The position numbers and the translations under genes are program-made. From positions 1 through 31,596 of IMG/VR virus record IMGVR_UViG_3300025647_000162: 31,596 nucleotides of DNA. One strand, 5' to 3'. Source of the stretch: a virus. Below are positions 1 through 8,307 of this stretch, in pieces. Numbering within the stretch: the first letter of the stretch is position 1; each line of letters opens with the position of its first letter. The notes beneath the pieces are model-generated. The model saw nothing but the letters and a program-made list of their open reading frames with translations. It had not been told where the DNA came from and made no database searches.

Positions 1-3000
1 TCTATCTTTTTGTTGTAAAGTTCTGTCACTATATAGATTAGCTTGTAATTGTTTATACATTAAACTTTTTGTTGTTGCTTCACTATAATTAAATCTTCCA
101 CTAAATTCAGTATTTAAAATGTCGCTTTTAAATGCTCCTTGTTTTTGTCTGAATGTTTGGAATCTTGTTAATGTTGCTTTATCTGTATTTTTTCTAATTC
201 CATTAATAATATCATTGTAGATAGGAACTGACTGACCTAGTTGCTTTGCAGCCTCTTTAATTAATATCTCTTGTTGACCTTTAGTTTCAGAAAAAAACAA
301 TCCTTGTGAAGCTAAAGACATTGCACCTAATAGTTTCTGACCATTCTGAACAATAGCAGGTGTTAATGATTGAGCTATAGGTCTATTAGTTTCTGCGAAA
401 GCTGAAAATATACCTAAACCTTCTCCCTCAACAAAATAATTCCACAATCTTTCTGGAGCAGATATAAATTTATCTGGGTCTGTGTTATGAATTTTATAAT
501 ACATGTTTTGTAATGTAGCACCAGCTATAGTAGAAGCAGCTAAATATCTTAACATAGGTGCTACTTCTCCATTTTGTACTAAAGGTTTATAAGCATTTTG
601 ATATACATTTTCTGTTACACGTAAAGCAATACGATAGAAAAGAGTAAAAGGTTTAGCATAAGCATTACTCATGAATCTTGGAAGAGCTGTAGGGTCAGCT
701 AATCCTTGAGTTAATGTATGACCTCTGAAGTATATTTGTCTTAATTGGTCTTCATTAAATGAACCTCTTTTAATTGCTTGTTCCCATCCTTCTACTTGAA
801 ATACATCTTCTAAAATTCTTCTTGCTTGAGATTTATCCATTTTAAGAAATACATCATCTGTCTTTCCTGCTAATACTTTTAATGCATCATCTGATGCAAC
901 TTCTGCTACTGCAACTGATATTAATCTGTTTTTCTGCTCTGTAACTTTCATTCCTTTTGTTAAGAAACGTTGAATAGCTCCACTTTTTCCTTCACCTCTT
1001 CTTGCTACACCAACAGTTTCTACAATTTGTTCTCCAGCATCTAAAGCACCAACTTTAACAGCTCTTTCATATACTGATTGTTGAAACTTTTCATCAGTCA
1101 TCATTTTAAACATAGCTCTCATATATTTTTTTGAACCAAAGGTAGTGATTGTTTGAACTTGACCTAATACAAGATTCTTTAAAGCTGACCTAGGGCTACT
1201 TAAACCAACAGAAGCTGTCCATGCTGTAGCTTTTCTTAAAACAGGACTTACAATTTCATCATAAGAGTCACCTCTTAAAACAATATCCATATCTTTTTCT
1301 AATTCACCTTTGATATAATTAATATCTTTAATATTACCTACCTCTTGTTCCATCTTTCTAATTCTTTCTGTAAATTTTTTTGTAAAATTACCATCTTTAA
1401 TTACACCTTCAGGACCAAAAAATTTTGAAGTAGATGTAATGCTAGCAGCTCTACCTGCATATCTATCCATAGTCAATCCATAATCTAATATGTAAGTATC
1501 AACTACTTTACCAATTTTGACTCCATTAAATGTATCTCCTACACCTAATTTCATATTATCTACTCCAGAGATAATTGCACCACTTTCATCTAAAAATATT
1601 TTAGGAGGTAGTTTAGCAGTACGTGAATATTGAGCACCATAAATACCATGTTTAGCACTATGAGATAAAGTATCATCTAATATTTCACTAGCAATTTCAT
1701 ATTTATTTTTAGCATTAAAGAAATTACCACCACGTTTAAACCTTTTATCTGTCTTCAATATAGCGTCAATCATAGAGTCTCTTAATGGTCCATCTTGTCT
1801 AGATAATAATTCTGATGCTTCGTCTGAAACAGTAAGACTTACAAAGTTCTTAACTTTTTGTATATCTTGATTTTCAAAATTTTTACCATTAAAAACTTTT
1901 TCTGGTACATTTGCTTTTTTCATTCTTGTAAATATATCATCTACAAATTTTTCATGTATTTTAATTACATCATTTAAAGCTGCTTTTTGTTTATTATTTA
2001 AAGGACTTCTTAAACTTTCAAATCTATCATCAATATGATAAATCAATTCTTTATCTAATTGTTCTGCTTCTGCTTTTGATAAATCATAAAAATTATATCT
2101 ATCTTTCATTTTATCTCTTGAAGCTCTATAAGTACCTTTTATTTCTTCTCTCATCCTTGTCATTTGAGTCATATCTTTTTCTAACTTAATCAGTTCTTTA
2201 CTTCCTAAGTCTCTTCCAAGATTTCCAAATTTAGTACTAACAGGTAAGAATCTATTTAATGTTTTTTTGAAGTTACTAATAGCAGGATTATTGTCAAAAA
2301 GAATACCACCATTCTCATCATTTAATCTTGTAGTATAAGATGGTTGATTGTCTATTAAAGCTTTATATTGAAGTAATTCATCATCTGTCATTTTTGTAAT
2401 AGAGTCTTTACCAAATACGTTTAGCTTTAATGCAGTGTGTCTATTGTCTAATGGAGACTTTGATAATAATCCAGCTTCTCCTTCAAGAATTTTAATTTCT
2501 TTATATAAATTAATTCTTTCTGGGGCAGCTGCAATCTTTTTTGATGATTCTAATAATATTTCATCAGCTCTTATTAATTGTTGAGTTTTATTCATAGTTG
2601 GATTTCTAAGAGTTACATCTTTCTTCCAATCTATTAAATAACTAAATGATAATTCTTCATTATTCTTGCTTGTAATTTTTGTATAATATTCAGTTTTTTG
2701 AGCATCTGTTCCATATAAAATATTCTTTTTTATCTCAGGAAAATATCCAAATTCATTTATATCATTTTGGTCCCAATATACATCTTTAACTTTTACTTTT
2801 TTAGATATAACTTTTCCTACATTAGGACCTAAGTTATTCTCTGCATGAAGCTTTGCGTATGTAGGACTTAATGTAACAAAATCTCCCCTATTAATTTCAT
2901 TTACATTTTCAGGAACTCCTCTATATATTGTAACTGTTGCATTAGGATTATTTCTATATATTTTTGCAAGACGATAACTTTCATCATTAGACCTACCAGC

Positions 3001-4959
3001 CATATCTATTTCTCCTGATGTAAGTTTTCTTTCTCCTGGTGCAAATACTCTTTTACCTTGTGGAGAATAAAAATAATCTGGATAACCAGCTCTTTCCCCT
3101 GTAGTGCTTCTTGTAAGATTATCTAATCTAACTGGTAATTCATCTTCTGGACCTTGTGCTTGATGTGCACGTCTATATTTAACATCTGGCTCAGTCATGT
3201 TTTGTGCTTTTAAATTGTACACAACTTCTGTTATTTCGTTTTTCTTTTCTCCTACTTTATATCCAACCTCTTCATAAACTAATTTACCATCTTTATCATA
3301 TACAGGTTCACCATTTTCTAATTTTTTAATTTTTCTTTTAGGTCTTCTTATATTCAATATTCCTTTTTGTGTAGCTACTGATTCTTGACCAAATATTTTA
3401 GATAATTCTACTGCATCTTTTTCTTTTAAACCTTTTACAATAAATCCTCTACCATCAGAAACATTATTATATACACCTTCAACAGCCATTATCTGATTTC
3501 TTTTATACCCTCTAGATAATAACTCTCTAATTAATACTTCATTAGGAGTTTCTCCATAAAGACCTATTGCCTTATTATCATAAAAAACAGGCTTATTAGC
3601 TGTTATAATTCCAAATTTTTCTGTGTTTAAAAATGATTCTAATTGTTTTTGGTCTTCAAAGAAAGAGAACTTTCCTCCTTTACCATCAAGATTATATTTT
3701 ATTTCTTGTACAAGGTTATTATCTGACCTTTTATAGTTTTCATTAAAATTTTTGAAGTCTCTTGTAACTAAATCTTTTGGCTCTCCATTTTTATAATATG
3801 TTTGATATTCTACTTTTAATTTTTTATCTTGAGGGTCTACATATACTTTTCTTACTTTTGCAGTAGTTTTTACTTCACCTGTTGTTTTATCAAAACTGCT
3901 AAAATCTACAGTTTTATATTGTTCATCTACAGCAGTAATAGCTTGTTTATTTATCACACCAAGAGCTATATCTGAATATTCACTGAGTTTCTTTTCATCT
4001 GTTAAACCAATTCTTTCTAATGCTCTTCTAACATCTTGTTTAGAAGCTTGCATTGTTGCACCACCAAATAAAGCACCTAAACCAGTAGATAATGCACCTG
4101 TTAATACTCTACTTCCTAAATCTAATCCTTCTTCATTAGGTAAACTTGTAACAAATCCAGACATAAAATAAGAACCTAATTCTGCTGATTTACTTTGACC
4201 TAAACTTTTTATATATGGATTATTAGTAAATTTAAAAGCTGGTGCTACTGCAAATAAAGCACCTGCTACTGCATCTTGTCCGAAAGCTACTGCACGCTGT
4301 TTAAACGATGCGTCATCTTCTTGCATCATTTGACCAGTTGTACCAAAGATTAAAGCTTCTTTACCCATCTCACGTGCTAAAACAAATCTTCTTGCAGCTG
4401 CAACATCTGTCTCTGCAAGTTTCATAAATTTGTCCATATAAGATTTTTGAACTCCATTCTTACCAAGAGCTCTCATCAAGAAAGAATTTTTTATACCAAT
4501 ACCAGCTTCAGCAATACCTACTGCCATATCATCGACTTTACCTGCTTTTTTAGCAGCATTATATATTTGAGCTCCTTTTTGTAATCTAGCAGCACTTGAA
4601 CCTAACATTGCTAATCCACCAAGACCTCCAGTGGCTACAGTAGCTAAAGCTGTGACACCAAAAAATGCTGCTCCAGAACCTAGTAATTTACCTGCTTTTG
4701 CTGCACCAGATAATTCATCTGCATCTAATCTTGGGTCATTATATAATTTACCGAATGTTAATTCTTCACCAAGACTGCTAAAAAAAGCTTCAGTGAATGT
4801 AGGCATTTCTGGTCTAATCATTGATGTCGTTTGTGTAGGAGCTTCTGTTTGAGCCAGTGCCAAGAAGTTTGGTCTGTTTTGAGTTTGAGTTTGAGTTATA
4901 GATGTATCTACACCTGCTAATTCAAAGAAATTAGGTCTTGTTTGGTTTCCATTTGCCAT
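1..4959 (-). CDS. Giant internal virion (ejection) protein with ADP-ribosyltransferase-like domain; C-terminus beyond window
   Basis: The minus-strand frame is open from an ATG at 4959 to base 1 with no stop, giving 1653 codons before the left edge. It is the last of four consecutive genes that look like internal virion proteins, as in T7-type ejectosomes, and would be injected with the DNA. The N-terminus has two copies of an RPNF-x-x-LA motif (residues 9-16 and 29-36), then an Ala/Gly-rich hydrophobic stretch (about 93-122) and further hydrophobic patches near 230 and 290. Residues 678-742 show an ART-type signature: IYRG (R680), DFVTLSPTYA (S698), and DINEFGY (E736). The rest is charged and probably helical. 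No lysozyme or transglycosylase motif was recognised in the visible part. The start has no clear SD and lies 12 bases after the previous stop. The ejection role is inferred from size, position and neighbours. Confidence 0.85.
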   Translation of the reverse strand, partial: MANGNQTRPNFFELAGVDTSITQTQTQNRPNFLALAQTEAPTQTTSMIRPEMPTFTEAFFSSLGEELTFGKLYNDPRLDADELSGAAKAGKLLGSGAAFFGVTALATVATGGLGGLAMLGSSAARLQKGAQIYNAAKKAGKVDDMAVGIAEAGIGIKNSFLMRALGKNGVQKSYMDKFMKLAETDVAAARRFVLAREMGKEALIFGTTGQMMQEDDASFKQRAVAFGQDAVAGALFAVAPAFKFTNNPYIKSLGQSKSAELGSYFMSGFVTSLPNEEGLDLGSRVLTGALSTGLGALFGGATMQASKQDVRRALERIGLTDEKKLSEYSDIALGVINKQAITAVDEQYKTVDFSSFDKTTGEVKTTAKVRKVYVDPQDKKLKVEYQTYYKNGEPKDLVTRDFKNFNENYKRSDNNLVQEIKYNLDGKGGKFSFFEDQKQLESFLNTEKFGIITANKPVFYDNKAIGLYGETPNEVLIRELLSRGYKRNQIMAVEGVYNNVSDGRGFIVKGLKEKDAVELSKIFGQESVATQKGILNIRRPKRKIKKLENGEPVYDKDGKLVYEEVGYKVGEKKNEITEVVYNLKAQNMTEPDVKYRRAHQAQGPEDELPVRLDNLTRSTTGERAGYPDYFYSPQGKRVFAPGERKLTSGEIDMAGRSNDESYRLAKIYRNNPNATVTIYRGVPENVNEINRGDFVTLSPTYAKLHAENNLGPNVGKVISKKVKVKDVYWDQNDINEFGYFPEIKKNILYGTDAQKTEYYTKITSKNNEELSFSYLIDWKKDVTLRNPTMNKTQQLIRADEILLESSKKIAAAPERINLYKEIKILEGEAGLLSKSPLDNRHTALKLNVFGKDSITKMTDDELLQYKALIDNQPSYTTRLNDENGGILFDNNPAISNFKKTLNRFLPVSTKFGNLGRDLGSKELIKLEKDMTQMTRMREEIKGTYRASRDKMKDRYNFYDLSKAEAEQLDKELIYHIDDRFESLRSPLNNKQKAALNDVIKIHEKFVDDIFTRMKKANVPEKVFNGKNFENQDIQKVKNFVSLTVSDEASELLSRQDGPLRDSMIDAILKTDKRFKRGGNFFNAKNKYEIASEILDDTLSHSAKHGIYGAQYSRTAKLPPKIFLDESGAIISGVDNMKLGVGDTFNGVKIGKVVDTYILDYGLTMDRYAGRAASITSTSKFFGPEGVIKDGNFTKKFTERIRKMEQEVGNIKDINYIKGELEKDMDIVLRGDSYDEIVSPVLRKATAWTASVGLSSPRSALKNLVLGQVQTITTFGSKKYMRAMFKMMTDEKFQQSVYERAVKVGALDAGEQIVETVGVARRGEGKSGAIQRFLTKGMKVTEQKNRLISVAVAEVASDDALKVLAGKTDDVFLKMDKSQARRILEDVFQVEGWEQAIKRGSFNEDQLRQIYFRGHTLTQGLADPTALPRFMSNAYAKPFTLFYRIALRVTENVYQNAYKPLVQNGEVAPMLRYLAASTIAGATLQNMYYKIHNTDPDKFISAPERLWNYFVEGEGLGIFSAFAETNRPIAQSLTPAIVQNGQKLLGAMSLASQGLFFSETKGQQEILIKEAAKQLGQSVPIYNDIINGIRKNTDKATLTRFQTFRQKQGAFKSDILNTEFSGRFNYSEATTKSLMYKQLQANLYSDRTLQQKDR

Positions 4960-4971
4960 AGTTTATTTTAT

Positions 4972-6156
4972 TTAGAAAGCACCAGACATTCCTATTCTAC
5001 TTAACATTTCTTCTTTCTGTGCTCTTTGTGCTACAGTTTGCTCTATAGGTCTGTCTATTATTTTTTGAAGTTCTCTAGTTAGAGAGTCATATTCCTCTCT
5101 AGTTTTTGCTTCTTTGCGTTTATCACGAAGTTCTTTTATTTTTCTATTTTTTGTTTCTTTATCAAATACTGCGTCAAAATATCTATATTCTCCAGTATCT
5201 AGATTAATTTCTATATTTTTTTCTGTTCTACTTTCATCGTTATTTTCTACAACTATAATTCCAGATTGTCCTTGTGACTTAAATGCTTCTAATTCTTCTC
5301 GTTCTAAAAAACCTCCAGTTTCTGTAACAGACCCTGGTTCACCAACTTTTACATCCTCTACTCTACTTAATTCATTTAGTTTTGATTCAACATTATTGAT
5401 AACGAATTGTGGTGCACCTGCATTTATTAGTCCTGGTAAAGCATTTGATAAATCAGTAAATAATTTATTTTTATCTTTTTCGTTTTCAATAGAATCTAAT
5501 TTTTGTTTATCTAATCTTCCAATAACAAAAGAGAATATTTCTGTTGGATTTTGAGAACTGTTTACAACATTTCTTATTTCGTCTTCATTAGCTCCAAAAT
5601 CTACTATATCAAGAACTCCATTAGCAAATTCTCTACCTTGTTTTACTGCTACTTTTTTATCTATTGTTGATAAATCTCTTTTAATGTTTTTTGCTTCTAA
5701 ATCTAATTTAAGTGCATTAGTTGCATTTAGAGCTTCATCATAAGTCATATTATCTATATTGGTATATAAATTTTTAATCTGTGAGTTTAAGTTATTATTG
5801 TTTTCAATAGTAACCTTTTTAGATTTACTAACAGAATTAGCTAGACTTCTACCATTATCTGTTTTGAGGCTTAAATTGTCGAAATATGTTATTGCTGAAT
5901 CTCCCTCTAACTCAGAACCTATTTTAACCAATTCTACATCAGATGAATAATCTCTAGCATCTTTTAAATCATTATATTGTCTATATTGAAATGCTTGTAA
6001 ATCAGCGTAACGTTTATCTTCTGTTTCTTTAGCGTCTCTGTATCTTTGTTGTTCTACCAATAATCCAGGTAACTGATTTAACATATTACCTAAAGTATCT
6101 TGTCTTGCTGCCATTGATGCTGCATCTAAAATAGCGTCTACATCGCTTCTAGCCAT
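4972..6156 (-). CDS. Putative internal virion protein, helical
   Basis: 394 residues, rich in Asp, Glu, Lys, Asn and Gln, with long predicted helices and no membrane segment. The N-terminal 60 residues (MARSDVDAILDAASMAARQD and following) are amphipathic, and the C-terminal third (about 330-390) is a highly charged coiled-coil-like stretch. No enzyme motif was recognised. The ATG at 6156 overlaps the upstream stop as TAATG, which suggests translational coupling. Its position between two other likely internal proteins and the giant protein suggests a core or ejection protein comparable in role to T7 gp14/gp15, but no family was identified by sequence. Confidence 0.8.
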   Translation of the reverse strand: MARSDVDAILDAASMAARQDTLGNMLNQLPGLLVEQQRYRDAKETEDKRYADLQAFQYRQYNDLKDARDYSSDVELVKIGSELEGDSAITYFDNLSLKTDNGRSLANSVSKSKKVTIENNNNLNSQIKNLYTNIDNMTYDEALNATNALKLDLEAKNIKRDLSTIDKKVAVKQGREFANGVLDIVDFGANEDEIRNVVNSSQNPTEIFSFVIGRLDKQKLDSIENEKDKNKLFTDLSNALPGLINAGAPQFVINNVESKLNELSRVEDVKVGEPGSVTETGGFLEREELEAFKSQGQSGIIVVENNDESRTEKNIEINLDTGEYRYFDAVFDKETKNRKIKELRDKRKEAKTREEYDSLTRELQKIIDRPIEQTVAQRAQKEEMLSRIGMSGAF

Positions 6157-6785
6157 TAAACTGTTCCTCCAGTTGGGTTGTATTGAAATCCACCACCATA
6201 TAAATAATCTAATTGTGATTGTAAGTTGTATTGAAATTGAGAATCTTGTTGCATCATTGGATTTGTAGTTACAGTTCTATTGTTGTTTTCATCAAATAAT
6301 CCTGCTAATTCTGCAACACGTAGAGCATCTGACCTTCTTTGAGCTTCTAATTCTGCTACATATCTTCTTTCAGCTCCAACTCTTTCTACAATATCTGATT
6401 CAATATCATATAGTCCTCTTCCAAAAGCAGAAGCAGCTCTTTCTCCTCTCATAGAAGCTTCTCTACTAAGTTCTCCCATAAGACTTCTACCTCTTACTAA
6501 TCCAGCTCTACCCATCATACCTCTTGCTTCTCTTTGACTTTGGAATAAGCTTGATTGTAATCCAGTATAAGTTTCACCAAGTTGTTGTGATAATCTCTGT
6601 TGTTGCTCTCCTCTGAATTGTTGATATATATCGGCACTAGGGTCAGTTAAAGCATATAATTCTTGAGGTATTTCTGGTATAAACTGAGCATATTGACCAT
6701 ATTGTGAAGGTGTAACACCTAAAGGTCCATACATAGATTCAAGAAACTCTTGAGTTGTTTGTGGTGTAAATAATTGATTAGGCAT
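6156..6785 (-). CDS. Putative internal virion protein, Gln/Arg-rich
   Basis: 209 residues. The N-terminal 50 residues are rich in Pro, Tyr and Gln; the middle (about 55-165) is a helical region rich in Arg, Gln, Ser and Gly (segments such as QSQREARGMMGRAGLVRGRS); the C-terminus is Gln/Asn/Tyr-rich with a YGGGFQYNPTGG tail. No transmembrane segment or catalytic motif was recognised. The ATG overlaps the stop of the upstream gene as TAATG, and its own stop overlaps the next start in the same way. Grouped with the flanking genes as a possible ejection protein. The function is an inference from position. Confidence 0.78.
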   Translation of the reverse strand: MPNQLFTPQTTQEFLESMYGPLGVTPSQYGQYAQFIPEIPQELYALTDPSADIYQQFRGEQQQRLSQQLGETYTGLQSSLFQSQREARGMMGRAGLVRGRSLMGELSREASMRGERAASAFGRGLYDIESDIVERVGAERRYVAELEAQRRSDALRVAELAGLFDENNNRTVTTNPMMQQDSQFQYNLQSQLDYLYGGGFQYNPTGGTV

Positions 6786-7684
6786 TACAGATTCTCTCCT
6801 ATATATCTCATTGGTGTAATACTATAATTAAATAAACTATTTCTTTTTTTATAATTAGGATATAGATTTTGTAAATAATTTAATTCATCCATATTAGTAG
6901 CACTATTTAATAAATTATTTGAAAAGTCTAATACATTAGGAACTTGACCTCCAAGAGTATTAGGTATCTGAGTCATTCCCAAAGCTCTTGTAAAGTTTCC
7001 AGTAGGAGTGACATTTGTTAATAATTCAGACAACTCACCCATTCTTTTTTCTCCAATACCACCAGCTGCACTTCTTAATACATCTACTAAATAATCTTTT
7101 TTAGATATTTGTCCTGTTTCTAATAAATCATCTAAAGAAACACCTAAATCTCCTATTTTAGCTTCTCCTAATTTACCAAGACCTCTACCTGTTAGATAAT
7201 CAGTAAGGACATTCTTTCCAATATTTAGTCTTTGTTGTTCTGTAAGGTCTTCGAATGCTTCTTCTAAGTCTGCTGCACGTTCTCTAAATGCTTCTCTTTC
7301 TCTACCATAAAATACTCCACCAGGAACTAAACTATCAGGTACTTCTACACCATAGCTTTTAAATCCACCTGCAGCTGCTTGACCTGCTAGAGAACCTAAA
7401 GCTGTACCTAATGCTGCTTTTCCTGCTGGTCCACCAATCGCATATCCTGCGATACTACCTAATAATCTACCAAAAGAAACTCTTCTTCCACGTTTACGTG
7501 CATTTTCTTCAGCTTCTTTTGCTATTTTTTCTAGTTGGTCTGCTGCTCTTTCTAATGCTTCTTTCTCTTGAATAGCAGTTAATCCAGTACGAAACTGTGC
7601 ATAACTACGTTCAGATGTAGCTCTAGCTTTAGCAGCAGAAACTCCTAGTTGTGATTGTTGATATTGTGAAAAGCCGTTACTCAT
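6785..7684 (-). CDS. Putative internal virion protein with glycine-zipper membrane-like segment
   Basis: 299 residues. After a Gln/Ser-rich N-terminus comes a strongly charged helix (about 40-68, with ERAADQLEKIAKEAEENARK), then a Gly/Ala-rich hydrophobic segment (about 73-110, with GSIAGYAIGGPAGKAALG) of glycine-zipper type that could insert into a membrane. The remainder is soluble and charged. Such a membrane-active segment fits a phage ejection protein that helps form a channel through the host envelope (compare the role of T7 gp14), but homology is not established here. An SD-like GAGG lies about 10 bases upstream of the ATG. It is the first of four probable internal protein genes. Confidence 0.8.
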   Translation of the reverse strand: MSNGFSQYQQSQLGVSAAKARATSERSYAQFRTGLTAIQEKEALERAADQLEKIAKEAEENARKRGRRVSFGRLLGSIAGYAIGGPAGKAALGTALGSLAGQAAAGGFKSYGVEVPDSLVPGGVFYGREREAFRERAADLEEAFEDLTEQQRLNIGKNVLTDYLTGRGLGKLGEAKIGDLGVSLDDLLETGQISKKDYLVDVLRSAAGGIGEKRMGELSELLTNVTPTGNFTRALGMTQIPNTLGGQVPNVLDFSNNLLNSATNMDELNYLQNLYPNYKKRNSLFNYSITPMRYIGENL

Positions 7685-7697
7685 GTATATATCCTCA

Positions 7698-7745
7698 CTA
7701 ATTTATCCATTTTATTAATACCATTTCCACTATTTTCTTACTCAT
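7698..7745 (-). CDS. Possible 15-residue micro-ORF filling the gap
   Basis: The 60-base gap between the genes ending at 7745 and starting at 7684 holds an ORF whose ATG overlaps the upstream stop as TAATG. It encodes MSKKIVEMVLIKWIN and stops with TAG about 13 bases before the next gene's start. It could keep terminating ribosomes engaged until the next SD, or it could be a chance reading. Nothing in the peptide identifies a function. Confidence 0.2.
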   Translation of the reverse strand: MSKKIVEMVLIKWIN

Positions 7746-8056
7746 TATGCACCTGTATAACCACTTGTATCGGCTGCTCTCCCTGTTGGAAATTCTGACA
7801 TTGCATGACCTGTGGTAATCGTTTGGTCATAAGTGTTATCAACAGGGTTAGCTACTAACCAATTCTGTAAACTACCATTGGTGGTTGTTTCAGGTGTACT
7901 TGGTAAAATTGTTCTACTAATACTTGAATAAGACATTGCAGGATTGTTAATGGATAGTCCTCTTAAACTTATATCAGATGTATTCGTGCAACTACAAGAT
8001 TCTCTCAAGTTTGCATACAATCCAATATTAGTGGCTGGTACTACTGGTAATGCCAT
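7745..8056 (-). CDS. Small fibre-adjacent structural protein, unknown
   Basis: 103 residues, rich in Ser, Thr, Asn, Pro and Gly, without membrane segment. It begins MALPVVPATNIGLYANL, has a CSC motif near residue 21, then DISLRGLSIN. The pattern of a short MALP start followed by an ISLxxLSIN segment loosely recalls small receptor-end or fibre-associated proteins in marine phages that have repeated ISL motifs, but this resemblance is from memory and weak. It starts at a TAATG overlap with the preceding gene, two genes downstream of the tail fibre, so a tail-tip or fibre-associated role is plausible. Confidence 0.7.
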   Translation of the reverse strand: MALPVVPATNIGLYANLRESCSCTNTSDISLRGLSINNPAMSYSSISRTILPSTPETTTNGSLQNWLVANPVDNTYDQTITTGHAMSEFPTGRAADTSGYTGA

Positions 8057-8307
8057 TATTGACCATCTCTAATTGCTATCATATCTGCAAGTTCTGCTTC
8101 ACATAATGCTAAGTCAGCTTCTAATCTTGCTTTGTGTGCTTCACAATCACTAATTGCTTGGTCAAGCATTTTATTTTCAGTCCAATCAAGCACTTCTACA
8201 TCTGCACCATTTAAATCTTGTACAGTTCTTGTATGTTTGATTTGAATCATTTTTGGTGAATCAGCTACAACTTGTTCAGGTGTATATTCTGATATTACTT
8301 TAGCCAT
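8056..8307 (-). CDS. Small coiled-coil protein after the tail fibre
   Basis: 83 residues. Residues 1-40 look like a beta-type segment (IQIKHTRTVQDLNGADVEVL), and residues 45-80 form a clear acidic amphipathic helix (AISDCEAHKARLEADLALCE). The gene starts inside the last codons of the tail fibre gene, with GGAGAAG about 5 bases before the ATG, so expression is coupled to the fibre. The size and place fit a fibre assembly factor or short fibre-associated protein, but no family was recognised. Confidence 0.75.
   Translation of the reverse strand: MAKVISEYTPEQVVADSPKMIQIKHTRTVQDLNGADVEVLDWTENKMLDQAISDCEAHKARLEADLALCEAELADMIAIRDGQ

Noticed and set aside
5114-5554. Plus-strand ORF of 146 codons
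   Set aside because: It lies opposite a well-supported minus-strand gene, has a Ser/Phe-rich composition typical of antisense reading, and no SD.
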